Positions 36,605-44,934 of a DNA stretch of 64,000 bases are shown here, piece after piece. A program made the position numbers and the translations under genes. The first letter of the stretch is position 1; each line of letters opens with the position of its first letter. The DNA is taken from contig JANQRH010000011.1 in NCBI GenBank assembly GCA_028284625.1, positions 1-64,000 of the forward strand. The letters run 5' to 3'. The DNA comes from Afifellaceae bacterium (GTDB lineage Bacteria > Pseudomonadota > Alphaproteobacteria > Rhizobiales > Afifellaceae). The notes under the pieces were generated by a model. The model was not told the origin of the DNA, did not search any database, and worked only from the letters and a program-made list of their open reading frames with translations.

Positions 36605-37612
36605 ATGCCGGACAGCATTCGTTGGGGGATCATTTCAACCGCCGTCATCGGCACGGGCAAGGTCATCCCGGGCCTGCAACGCTCCGCGCGCGGCACGGTC
36701 GACGCCATCGCCTCACGTGACGAAGCGCGCGCCAAGGAGACGGCCGCCCAGCTCGGCATCCCCAAGGCGTACGGTTCCTACGAAGCGCTGCTCGCCGATC
36801 CGGATATCGACGCGATCTACAATCCGCTGCCCAACAATCTGCATATCGACTGGTCGATCGAAGCGCTGAAGGCCGGCAAGCATGTTCTGTGCGAGAAGCC
36901 GCTTGGCATGGATGCCGCGGATGCGCAGCGTCTTGAAGCAGTGAAAACCGATTGCTTCCTCATGGAAGCCTTCATGGTGCGCTTTCATCCGCAATGGCTG
37001 CGTGCGCAGGAACTTGTGCGCTCAGGGCGGATCGGTGAGCAGAAAGCCGTGCAGGTGTTTTTCAGCTACTTCAACCGCGACCCGAATAACATTCGCAACG
37101 CGCCTGAGACCGGTGGTGGCGCATTGCTCGACATTGGCTGCTACGGGCTGGTCTCAGGTCGCTTCACTTTCGAGGCGGAGCCGAAGCGTGTTGTCTCACT
37201 GATCGACCGTGACCCCGACTTCAACGTCGATCGCCTCACGACCGTGCTTGCCGATTTCGGCGAGGGGCGGCACCTCAGTTTTTCAGTCTCCACGCAGCTT
37301 TCCGATCATCAGCACGTGCTGCTTATCGGCGACAAAGGGCGGATCGAGATTCTGATTCCCTTCAACGCGCCAGCCATGGAGGCGACGAAGATTCTCATCG
37401 ACGACGGCAGCAAGCTCGGCGGCGCTTCAACGGTGGAGGAGATTCTGCCGCCTTGCGACCAATATGCGGAGCAGGGGGATGCGTTTGCGCGCGCCGTGCT
37501 CGGTGAAACGCCGCTGCCCTACGGTCCCGATGACGGAATCAAAAACATGAAAATCCTCGATGCCATGTTCCGCTCTGAAAAGAGCGGCGCCTGGGAGCCG
37601 ACGGGGGTCTAG
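36605..37612 (+). CDS. Gfo/Idh/MocA family NAD(P)-dependent oxidoreductase
   Basis: This 335-residue dehydrogenase has an N-terminal Rossmann fold (WGIISTAVIGTGKVIPGL), the family motif EKPLG near residue 99 (VLCEKPLGMD), and a C-terminal alpha/beta substrate domain with GGGALLDIGCYGL containing the usual catalytic-region Asp and His/Tyr positions. Members oxidise sugars, inositol or trans-1,2-dihydrodiols. AAGGAA precedes the ATG. The gene stands alone between the amidase and the 0.7-kb gap, so the substrate is unknown. Confidence 0.85.
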   Translation: MPDSIRWGIISTAVIGTGKVIPGLQRSARGTVDAIASRDEARAKETAAQLGIPKAYGSYEALLADPDIDAIYNPLPNNLHIDWSIEALKAGKHVLCEKPLGMDAADAQRLEAVKTDCFLMEAFMVRFHPQWLRAQELVRSGRIGEQKAVQVFFSYFNRDPNNIRNAPETGGGALLDIGCYGLVSGRFTFEAEPKRVVSLIDRDPDFNVDRLTTVLADFGEGRHLSFSVSTQLSDHQHVLLIGDKGRIEILIPFNAPAMEATKILIDDGSKLGGASTVEEILPPCDQYAEQGDAFARAVLGETPLPYGPDDGIKNMKILDAMFRSEKSGAWEPTGV

Positions 37613-37833
37613 AGGCCGGCCGCGCGGGCCAATCCACAGTCGCCTTCGTTCGGCGGCTATTCACCTAAGTCGTTGATTATGCGTCAAAACGCTCACTCCC
37701 CCGTGTTGGTCTGCGGGCGGATCAACCGCGCGTCGAGGCGCCACAATTCCTTCACGTCGGTTTCGCTGGACAGGCGGCCCCGGCTTCGCCAAGGGTAGGG
37801 CGTCGAGCCTTCTCCCCTGATGGCACGACGACT

Positions 37834-37870
37834 GTGGCGGCGTACCGAGTTGTTTCGCCGCCACTTTTTT
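37834..37870 (+). terminator. Intrinsic (Rho-independent) terminator
   Basis: GTGGCGGCG (37834-37842) pairs perfectly with CGCCGCCAC (37856-37864) around a 13-base loop and is followed directly by six T residues (37865-37870). This is the clearest intrinsic terminator in the window and works on the + strand only. Confidence 0.85.
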
Positions 37871-38032
37871 GGGCGGCGTCGGGGGAATCAGGCGGCCTAC
37901 GCGCGTTTCTCGGCCGCATTGTCCCCTTAGCAGGACGAAATTCCTAACCGATACCTTCGGCGCTTCAGAATCTGTCCACCACGGCGCCGCCGGGACCAAA
38001 GTTGACCGGGCGAATCGCGCTAAATTCGCGCC

Positions 38033-38155
38033 ATGATCCGCATCCTGTTGAGCGTCGTGCTCTTCCTAGGCGTGCTGATGCTCATCGATTACGTGCTGAC
38101 CGGCGGCTACGCGACGCAGGAGGCGTCTCGACTGATTGGGCGCGTGCTGTCGTAA
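38033..38155 (+). CDS. Possible 40-residue single-pass membrane protein
   Basis: An ATG at 38033 opens a 40-codon frame ending in TAA at 38153. The product begins MIRILLSVVLFLGVLMLIDY, a clean membrane-spanning segment, and ends in a short polar tail (TQEASRLIGRVLS). The layout resembles small single-helix proteins often left unannotated in Rhizobiales. There is no good ribosome site, which lowers confidence. An overlapping longer frame (38002-38256) in another phase has low-complexity arginine-rich content and looks non-coding. Confidence 0.4.
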   Translation: MIRILLSVVLFLGVLMLIDYVLTGGYATQEASRLIGRVLS

Positions 38156-38326
38156 CCTTCCGGAAGCCGTCCTTTCCTAGACGACCGAAAGCTGTGGCCC
38201 TGTGCGGGTCCGCGTCCATTTGCCGGACGGGTCTGATGGAGATGACGAAAATGTAATACACCCGCAGCGAGGGATAGGCTCAAATACAGGTGTGAAGCCG
38301 GGCCGGAATCACCGAATCGACGAGAC

Positions 38327-39556
38327 ATGTCGCCCCAGAAGCAAGTTGTGCTGAGCCTTCTCCTGGTCGCCGCCGCCGGCGTGGGTTGGTACGTCTACAG
38401 CAATCCGGCGGTCGTCGGGCTGGCGACGGGAGCGACCGGAGAGACCGCCGAGCGCGGCGGGCCTCCCGGCGGTGCAGCTCAACGGGGTCGCGAGGCAAAT
38501 CGTATCCCCGGGCTGATCGGGCGCGGACGTGGCGTCAATGTCATCGCAGCACCGGTCGAGGTCGATGCCGGCGGCGAGACGGGAATGGCGCTTGGCACGG
38601 CCAAGGCGGTGCGCTCCGTCACCATCTATCCGCAGGTCACCGGTATCGTTTCCGACGTGCTCTTCCGCCCCGGCGCGGCGGTGGCGTCCGGCGAGCCGCT
38701 CGTGCGGCTTGAGGATGACGAACAGCGTGTCGCCGCCGACAAGGCGCGGGTGGCGCTGAGGCAAGCGGAGGCGACGCTGGAGCGCTCGCGAGCGCTGGCG
38801 CAGTCGCGGACCATCTCCGATGCGGCGTTGCTTGAGGCGGAGACGGAGGCGCAGCTTGCCGCGATCGAGGTGCGCAGCGCGGAGATCGAGCTCCGCCGCC
38901 GCACGCTGACCGCGCCGTTTGCGGGCGTCACCGGCCTCACCGACATTTCCGTCGGCGACCTTGTCACGCCGACAACGATCATCACCAAGCTCGACGATCT
39001 GTCGACCATGCGCATCGATTTCGAAGTGCCGGAGCGTTGGGCGGAGCGGCTTGAGCGCGGTCACCCGATCGTCGCCACGGCGCAGGGTCTGCCCGGCTCG
39101 GAGTTCGCCGGCGAGATCACCGGTATCGACAACCGCATCGATGAAACGACGCGCACGCTCCGCCTTGAGGCGGAGTTGGCGAACGAGGATCGTGCGCTCC
39201 GCGCCGGCATGGCCATTACTGTTGAGCTGGCATTCGAGACCGACGAAGATCTCGCCGTGCCAAGCCTGGCCGTCCAATGGGATCGCAGCGGGTCGTTCGT
39301 GTGGACCATCGTAGATGGCGCGGCGCGCCGGTCCGATATCGCCATCATCCGCCGCGAAAGCGGTGTCGTGATCGTTCGCGGCGAACTCGCCGCCGGCGAT
39401 CGCGTCGTCGTTGAGGGCGTGCAGCGGCTGCGTAATGGGGCGATGGTGAACGAGGTCGACGAGACGCCGGCGATCAGCGGCGGCCGCGCAGAAGACGGGG
39501 CGGAGCGCGCGCCGGAGGTCAGCGGATCGGAACCGGCCGCCGGGACGCGGAGCTGA
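38327..39556 (+). CDS. RND efflux periplasmic adaptor (membrane fusion protein), system 1
   Basis: This 409-residue adaptor has an N-terminal membrane anchor (VVLSLLLVAAAGVGWYVY), a glycine-rich linker, then the lipoyl/barrel-sandwich parts (VTGIVSDVLFRPGAAV and LTAPFAGVTGLTDISVGDLV) flanking an alpha-helical hairpin rich in alanine and glutamate (about 150-200). Beta-barrel and membrane-proximal domains follow. It links the inner-membrane RND pump encoded 4 bases downstream to an outer-membrane channel. No TolC-type gene is in the window. Substrates are unknown. Confidence 0.9.
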   Translation: MSPQKQVVLSLLLVAAAGVGWYVYSNPAVVGLATGATGETAERGGPPGGAAQRGREANRIPGLIGRGRGVNVIAAPVEVDAGGETGMALGTAKAVRSVTIYPQVTGIVSDVLFRPGAAVASGEPLVRLEDDEQRVAADKARVALRQAEATLERSRALAQSRTISDAALLEAETEAQLAAIEVRSAEIELRRRTLTAPFAGVTGLTDISVGDLVTPTTIITKLDDLSTMRIDFEVPERWAERLERGHPIVATAQGLPGSEFAGEITGIDNRIDETTRTLRLEAELANEDRALRAGMAITVELAFETDEDLAVPSLAVQWDRSGSFVWTIVDGAARRSDIAIIRRESGVVIVRGELAAGDRVVVEGVQRLRNGAMVNEVDETPAISGGRAEDGAERAPEVSGSEPAAGTRS

Positions 39557-39560
39557 CTTA

Positions 39561-42500
39561 ATGACGCGCCATCTTGAAGACGCGCGAGCGCGGTTGGCGG
39601 AAGCCACCAAAGGCGTCTCCGCGCTTTGCGTGCGCCGCCCGGTGCTCACGGTCGTGTTCAACCTGCTCATCGTGCTGGCCGGGCTTGCCGCCTATAACGG
39701 CGTGGAGATCCGGGAGCTGCCGGACATCGACCGCCCGGTCATTACCATCCGCGCCAGCTATGCCGGCGCCACGCCGGAAACGCTCGACACGCAGGTGACG
39801 CGCGTCCTGGAAGGTGCGGCGTCGCGTGTTCCCGGCGTCCAGGACATCTCCTCGTCGAGCCGCTCCGGCTCAACGCGCATCGTCGTGGAGTTCGACGATT
39901 CTATCGACCTCGATGTCGCCGCCAACGATCTCCGTGACGCCGTCGGCGCCGTGGAGCGCTACCTCCCCGACGACGTCGACAATCTGGCGATCGTCAAAGC
40001 CGATGACAATTCCGACGCCATCATGCGACTGGCGGTGATGACGCGTGACCTCGCCATCCAGGATCTGACGAAGCTGGTGGAGGATGTTGCGGTCGACCGC
40101 ATCGCGGCGGTGGAGGGCGTGGCCGACGTCACGGTCTATGGCGATCGCGAGCCCTTGGTGCGCGTGCTTGTCGACCCGAACGCGCTGGCGGCGCGCGGCC
40201 TGACCATCGCCGACCTCGACGACGCGCTGGAGACGGTGGCGCTTGACGATCCGGCCGGGAGCCTTTCCGGCAATGGGCAGTCGCTTTTGGTCCGGGCGGA
40301 TGCGAGCGTCAGAAGCGGCGAGGAGATCGAGGCGATCCGCATTGATCGCACGACGCGGGTCGGCGACGTGGCCGATGTCATCTTCGGCCCGGCGGAGCGC
40401 TCCAGCACGATCCGCGTCAACGGACAGACCGGCCTCGGCATGGGCATCATCCGCCAGGCGCAATCGAACACGCTCGACATTTCTGCCGGCGTGCGCGCCG
40501 TTGTGGCGGAGCTGAACGCCGCCCTTCCAGATGGCGTGGAGATCAGGGTCACATCCGACGACGCGATCTTCATCGGCGGTGCGCTGGAGAACGTGCTCTA
40601 CACGCTCGCCGGCGCGACGCTCATCGTCGTGGCAGTGATCTTTCTGTTTCTGCGGTCGGCGCGCGCTACGATCATTCCGGCGGTGACGGTGCCTATCGCA
40701 CTGATCGGCACGGTGGCGGCGATCTATCTCGCCGGGTTCTCGCTCAACATCCTGACCTTGCTGGCGATCGTGCTTGCCACCGGTCTGGTGGTCGATGACG
40801 CGATCGTCGTGCTTGAGAACATTGCGCGCCATCGCGCCGAAGGTGTGCGCTCGCGCGCCGCGGCGGTGCTGGGGACGCGGCAGGTGTTCTTTGCGGTGAT
40901 TGCCACGACGGTGACGCTCGCCGCGGTGTTCATTCCCATCTCGTTTCTGCCGGGCCGTGCCGGGCGGCTTTTTGCGGAGTTCGGCTTCGTGATGGCATTT
41001 GCCGTCACCATCTCCTCAATCGTGGCGCTGACGCTTTGTCCGATGCTCGCTTCGCGTATCCTTACCGACGAACGCGGAGAAGGAGAGCCGATCCGCAATC
41101 CGGCGCTGCGGGCGGTCAATGCGATTGGGGCGCGGGCTGAGCGCCTCTACCATCGCATCCTGGCGGCGGCGTTGGCGGCGCCTGCCGTGGTTCTCGCGAT
41201 CGCGCTTTTGTTCGCGGCCGCGGCTGGGGCGATCTACGTCAATCTGCCGGAGCAGCTCACGCCATCGGAGGATCGCGGTGTCGTGCTGGCGTCGGTGCGC
41301 AGCCCGCAGGGCGCCGATGTCGAGTATCTCGACATGCGCATGCGCCAGATCGAGGCCGCGGCAATGCCGCTTCTGGAAAGCGGCGAGGCGGACGATCTTC
41401 TGATGATCGCCGGCATGTGGCATCCCAATTCCGGCTTCGTCGTCATCCGGCTCGCGCCGTGGGAGGAGCGCGCCCGCTCGCAGCAGGCGATCACGCGCGA
41501 GCTGAACGGCAAGCTTGGCTCCATCCCCGGCATCCAGGTTTATGCCCGTGTTCCCAACAGCCTTGGCATTCGCGGCGGCGGCCAGGGCCTCCGCTTCGCC
41601 ATCACCGGCACGGATTACGACCTTCTGGCTGAAGAGGCGGAGGCGATGAAGCTGGCGCTGGAGGACCTGCCGGTCTTCGATCGCGTCGCGCTCGATTACG
41701 ACACCACGCAGCCGGAGCTGTCGATCTCCATCGACCGCGAGGCCGCTGCGGATCTAGGCGTCTCGGTCGATACGCTCGGCTCCACGCTCGCCACGCTGCT
41801 CGATGGTCGTGAGATGGGCGAATATTTTATCGACGGCGACGCGATCCCGGTGCGCGCCGCAGCGCCCGACGGCCTGATCGACGACCCCAGCGATCTTGAG
41901 AGCATCTTCGTTCGGGCCTCGGAGGGGCGGATGGTGCCGCTCTCCTCCTTCGTGACGATGGTGGAGCGCGCCGTGGCGCCGGAATTGCGACGCGAGGGCT
42001 TGAGCCGTGCGGTGCCGATCAGGGCCACGCTGGCCGGCGATGTCGATCTGCGTCAGGCGATGAACGCGGCTAGCGCGTTGGCGGCGGAGCGGCTGCCGGA
42101 CGGCATGGGCGTTCATTTCATGGGCGAGGCGGCGACGCTGGACGAGACTTCCAGCGGCGTGGCGATCACCTTCATTTTCGCACTGATCATCGTGCTTCTG
42201 GTGCTTGCTGCGCAGTTTGAGAGCTTTATGAGCGCGGTCATCATCATGTTCACCGTTCCGTTCGGGCTCGGTGCGGCGGTGTTCGCCGTGGCGCTGACAG
42301 GCGGCTCGCTCAATCTCTACAGCCAGATCGGGCTCGTCATGCTGGTCGGCATCATGGCCAAGAACGGTATCCTTATCGTGGAGTTCGCCAATCAACTCCG
42401 CGAACACGGCTACGAGGTGCGCGAGGCGATCAGCGAAGCCTGCCGCATCCGGCTGCGGCCGGTGGTGATGACCATGGTCGCAACAGTCGCCGGCGGTGTG

Positions 42501-42743
42501 CCGCTCGTCGCGTTGGGTGGGGCGGGCGCTGAGGCGCGCCAGGCGCTCGGCTGGATCGTCGTGGGCGGGCTCGGCTTTGCAGCGATCATCACGCTTTTCG
42601 TGACGCCGGTCGCTTTTCTGCTTCTCGCCCGCTTCTCCAAGCCACGCTCAGCGGAAGCGGAACGGCTTGAGTCAGAGCTTGCAGAGGCCGGGCACGGCGA
42701 CCTGCTTGGCGTGCCGCGGCGTGAAGCCTTGTCGGCGGAGTGA
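39561..42743 (+). CDS. RND efflux permease (HAE1 family), system 1
   Basis: This 1,060-residue, 12-helix pump starts 4 bases after its adaptor. It has the first helix VLTVVFNLLIVLAGLAAY, porter domains, and helix 4 with GLVVDDAIVVLENI carrying the paired Asp residues for proton transport. The duplicated second half includes helix 10/11 segments such as GLVMLVGIMAKNGILIVEFANQ. The HAE1 type exports hydrophobic or amphiphilic compounds by proton motive force. It converges on the Rrf2 regulator gene 11 bases away. Confidence 0.93.
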   Translation: MTRHLEDARARLAEATKGVSALCVRRPVLTVVFNLLIVLAGLAAYNGVEIRELPDIDRPVITIRASYAGATPETLDTQVTRVLEGAASRVPGVQDISSSSRSGSTRIVVEFDDSIDLDVAANDLRDAVGAVERYLPDDVDNLAIVKADDNSDAIMRLAVMTRDLAIQDLTKLVEDVAVDRIAAVEGVADVTVYGDREPLVRVLVDPNALAARGLTIADLDDALETVALDDPAGSLSGNGQSLLVRADASVRSGEEIEAIRIDRTTRVGDVADVIFGPAERSSTIRVNGQTGLGMGIIRQAQSNTLDISAGVRAVVAELNAALPDGVEIRVTSDDAIFIGGALENVLYTLAGATLIVVAVIFLFLRSARATIIPAVTVPIALIGTVAAIYLAGFSLNILTLLAIVLATGLVVDDAIVVLENIARHRAEGVRSRAAAVLGTRQVFFAVIATTVTLAAVFIPISFLPGRAGRLFAEFGFVMAFAVTISSIVALTLCPMLASRILTDERGEGEPIRNPALRAVNAIGARAERLYHRILAAALAAPAVVLAIALLFAAAAGAIYVNLPEQLTPSEDRGVVLASVRSPQGADVEYLDMRMRQIEAAAMPLLESGEADDLLMIAGMWHPNSGFVVIRLAPWEERARSQQAITRELNGKLGSIPGIQVYARVPNSLGIRGGGQGLRFAITGTDYDLLAEEAEAMKLALEDLPVFDRVALDYDTTQPELSISIDREAAADLGVSVDTLGSTLATLLDGREMGEYFIDGDAIPVRAAAPDGLIDDPSDLESIFVRASEGRMVPLSSFVTMVERAVAPELRREGLSRAVPIRATLAGDVDLRQAMNAASALAAERLPDGMGVHFMGEAATLDETSSGVAITFIFALIIVLLVLAAQFESFMSAVIIMFTVPFGLGAAVFAVALTGGSLNLYSQIGLVMLVGIMAKNGILIVEFANQLREHGYEVREAISEACRIRLRPVVMTMVATVAGGVPLVALGGAGAEARQALGWIVVGGLGFAAIITLFVTPVAFLLLARFSKPRSAEAERLESELAEAGHGDLLGVPRREALSAE

Positions 42744-42754
42744 TTTGTCGGGGA

Positions 42755-43225
42755 TCAGCCGTTGCCGGTCAGCCCGGCGAGCTCCAGTTCGTCCGATTGC
42801 CGTTCGCTTTGAGGCGTCTGCGGGCGGGCATCGACCAGCTCCTGAAGCGTGTGCTTCTCCAGCACTTCGATGAAGGCGCCGAGCGCGTTGTCAAGGATGC
42901 GGTTGATGGGCGACGCCGACTGAATCGCGCACGGCTCGGGAAGCTGGCCATAACAATCGGCGAGGATGTGGGTTTCCTCAGTGAGGCGGACCACGTCGCC
43001 GATGCGGATATTTGCGGCAGGCTGGGCAAGCCGCAGGCCGCCGCGCCGCCCGCGCGTCGTCTTGACGAAACCGCCATGCACCAACAACGGCACGATCTTC
43101 AACACGTTGAATTCCGTGATGTTATAGGCCCTGGCGATGTCCGCCGCCTTGATCTGCTCGTCCGGATGGAGAGCGCAGTGCAGCAGAATGCGAAGCGCGT
43201 AGCTGGTCTGTTTGGTTAATCGCAT
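42755..43225 (-). CDS. Rrf2 family regulator, RirA-like but with an altered cluster site
   Basis: This 156-residue winged-helix regulator resembles rhizobial iron regulator RirA (MRLTKQTSYALRILLHCA, RGRRGGLRLAQPA, GDVVRLTEE). RirA and NsrR bind an iron-sulfur cluster through three cysteines spaced C-x7-C-x5-C in RirA. Here Cys91 and Cys99 are kept, but the third position, residue 105, is serine (CAIQSAS). It may bind a cluster with oxygen ligation, bind a different cofactor, or have lost the cluster. Its C-terminal tail (130-156) is glutamine/proline-rich. It is divergent from the glutamine-synthetase-like gene. Function as an iron, nitric oxide or other sensor is open. Confidence 0.85.
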   Translation of the reverse strand: MRLTKQTSYALRILLHCALHPDEQIKAADIARAYNITEFNVLKIVPLLVHGGFVKTTRGRRGGLRLAQPAANIRIGDVVRLTEETHILADCYGQLPEPCAIQSASPINRILDNALGAFIEVLEKHTLQELVDARPQTPQSERQSDELELAGLTGNG

Positions 43226-43537
43226 GGCGTTTGTTCTCGGCGCCCGGCGGGATGCTTACCACGAATCGCTGAGCCAGGACAAACACTTACGCGGCGGTGG
43301 ATTAAACCTTCCCTTGCAATGCCTTAGAGACAGGCGTTTCGGCGAAGCCTGTTACGGGTCCCGGTCGGCAGCGTGCTCCTTCGGGATTGCGGGGTCGCGC
43401 GGCGTCCGCCGTTGCGGTAGTGCCTTTGCCGTTCCGAAAAGATGGTAGCCACTTTTCGGGATCATGCTTTTGCAACATCGTTCAACCGCCGGCCGCCGGC
43501 CGCTTTCGTGAAGACCTCTGACAGAAGAAGCCATGCG
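43226..43537. other. Divergent intergenic region rrf2 / glutamine-synthetase-like gene
   Basis: This 312-base gap should hold both promoters. It contains a small hairpin ACAGGC...GCCTGT (43330-43352) and the degenerate palindromic repeat at 43434-43469. The reading frame of the downstream gene is open back to 43442, but coding similarity begins at the ATG at 43538. No RNA gene is recognised. Confidence 0.5.
43434..43469. repeat. Degenerate copy of the GATCATGCT palindromic repeat
   Basis: The inner arms CCGAAAA (43434-43440) and TTTTCGG (43453-43459) and the right outer arm GATCATGCTT (43460-43469) match the intact copies at 60903 and 63585, but the left outer arm has been lost or replaced. 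The 12 bases between the inner arms also differ. It lies 69 bases upstream of the glutamine-synthetase-like start. Confidence 0.7.
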
Positions 43538-44908
43538 ATGCCGGGACAACTAACATTCGACCAGCTGAAGAAGGCCGTCGCGGCCGGCGACATCGACACC
43601 GTGCTCGTCGCCTTTGTCGACATGCAGGGGCGTCTCATCGGCAAGCGCTTTCAGGCAGAGCACTTTGTCGATTCGGCTTACAAAGAGACGCATGGCTGCG
43701 ACTATCTCTTGGCCAACGACATCGATATGGAGCCGGTGCCGGGCTACACCGCCGCCAACTGGGCGAAAGGCTACGGCGACTTCGTGATGAAGCCGGACCT
43801 GGCGACGCTTCGCCGGCTGCCGTGGCTTGAGGGCACGGCGCTGGTGCTTTGCGACGTGCTCGACCATCATCACCATGAAGACGTGCCACACAGCCCGCGC
43901 GCGATTCTGAAGCGGCAGGTCGCCCGTCTCAGCGAGCGCAAGATGCGCGCCTTCTTCGCATCCGAGCTGGAATTCTATCTCTTCGACGAGACTTATGAGA
44001 GCGCACGCGCCAAGCGCTACGCCGACCTCGCCACGACAGGCCACTACATCCAGGACTACCACATCCTGCAGACGACGAAGGAAGAGGGCGTGATGCGCGC
44101 GCTCCGCAAAGGTCTTGAGGGCGCCGGCATCCCGGTGGAGAACTCCAAGGGCGAATGGGGGCCGGGTCAGGAGGAGATCAACGTCCGCTACGCCGACGCG
44201 CTGGAGATGGCCGACCGACACGCCATCCTCAAGAACGGCGCCAAGGAGATTGCCCACCTCCAGGGCAAAGCCATCACCTTCATGGCGAAGTGGGATTACG
44301 AACTTGCCGGCTCGTCCTGCCACATCCACGCATCGCTGTGGGATGCGCGGGGCCGACGACCGCTCTTCCATGACCCTAAAGCCGAGCACGGCATGTCGAC
44401 GCTGATGCGTCAGTTCATGGCTGGGCAGCACAAATATGCGCGCGAGATCACGTGGTTCCTGGCGCCCTACGTCAATTCCTACAAGCGCTTCCAGGTCGGC
44501 ACGTTTGCGCCGACCAAGGCGATCTGGAGCCGCGACAACCGAACTGCGGGCTTCCGCCTGTGCGGGGAAGGGACCAAAGCGATCCGCACCGAATGCCGCA
44601 TCGGCGGCGCCGACCTCAACCCGCATCTCGCATTTGCGGCGCTCCTTGCTGCGGGGCTCGCCGGCATCGACGAGAAGCTGGAGTTGGCGCCGCCCTTTGT
44701 CGGCGACGCCTATCACGATGACGACCTGCGCGAGGTGCCCAAGACGCTACGCGAGGCGATCGACGCCATGGAGCGCTCGCGGCTGTTGCGCAGCGCTTTC
44801 GGCGAGGAGGTGATGGAGCATTACCTCCACACAGCGCGCTGGGAGCAGTTCGAACATGACCGCCGCATCACCGATTGGGAGCTGAAGCGCGGTTTCGAGC
44901 GGTACTGA
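43538..44908 (+). CDS. Glutamine synthetase family protein (GlnT / gamma-glutamylamide synthetase-like)
   Basis: This 456-residue protein has a short N-terminal beta-grasp (LVAFVDMQGRLIGKRF) and the C-terminal catalytic domain with ASELEFYLF (metal-binding Glu), NSKGEWGPGQEEINVRY, the GSSCHIHASLW histidine site (in place of the common GSGMHxH), and RIGGADLNPHLAFAALLAAGLAGI. This is the pattern of GlnT-like and gamma-glutamyl-amine ligases rather than classical GlnA; there is no adenylylation-site segment. Start 43538 is supported by AGAAGAAG upstream. It would ligate glutamate to an amine using ATP. The Fe-alcohol dehydrogenase gene follows 26 bases downstream, hinting at an amino-alcohol substrate (inference). 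Confidence 0.87.
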   Translation: MPGQLTFDQLKKAVAAGDIDTVLVAFVDMQGRLIGKRFQAEHFVDSAYKETHGCDYLLANDIDMEPVPGYTAANWAKGYGDFVMKPDLATLRRLPWLEGTALVLCDVLDHHHHEDVPHSPRAILKRQVARLSERKMRAFFASELEFYLFDETYESARAKRYADLATTGHYIQDYHILQTTKEEGVMRALRKGLEGAGIPVENSKGEWGPGQEEINVRYADALEMADRHAILKNGAKEIAHLQGKAITFMAKWDYELAGSSCHIHASLWDARGRRPLFHDPKAEHGMSTLMRQFMAGQHKYAREITWFLAPYVNSYKRFQVGTFAPTKAIWSRDNRTAGFRLCGEGTKAIRTECRIGGADLNPHLAFAALLAAGLAGIDEKLELAPPFVGDAYHDDDLREVPKTLREAIDAMERSRLLRSAFGEEVMEHYLHTARWEQFEHDRRITDWELKRGFERY

Positions 44909-44934
44909 TTGGGCATCAGAGACAGTCGCCATCC

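Larger units (their letters stand above)
37613..38326. other. 0.7-kb intergenic region, possible small RNA and small ORF
   Basis: This is the longest gap in the window. No known protein family is encoded. It contains a strong intrinsic terminator on the + strand at 37834-37870, 222 bases after the preceding stop codon, so the terminated transcript could be either the long 3' UTR of the oxidoreductase or a separate small RNA. It also contains the 40-codon membrane ORF at 38033-38155. The rest shows no recognised RNA motif. Confidence 0.5.

Noticed and set aside
37661-37999. A 112-codon minus-strand frame in the 0.7-kb gap
   Set aside because: It spans the intrinsic terminator, has low-complexity content and no family match; the region is better read as non-coding.
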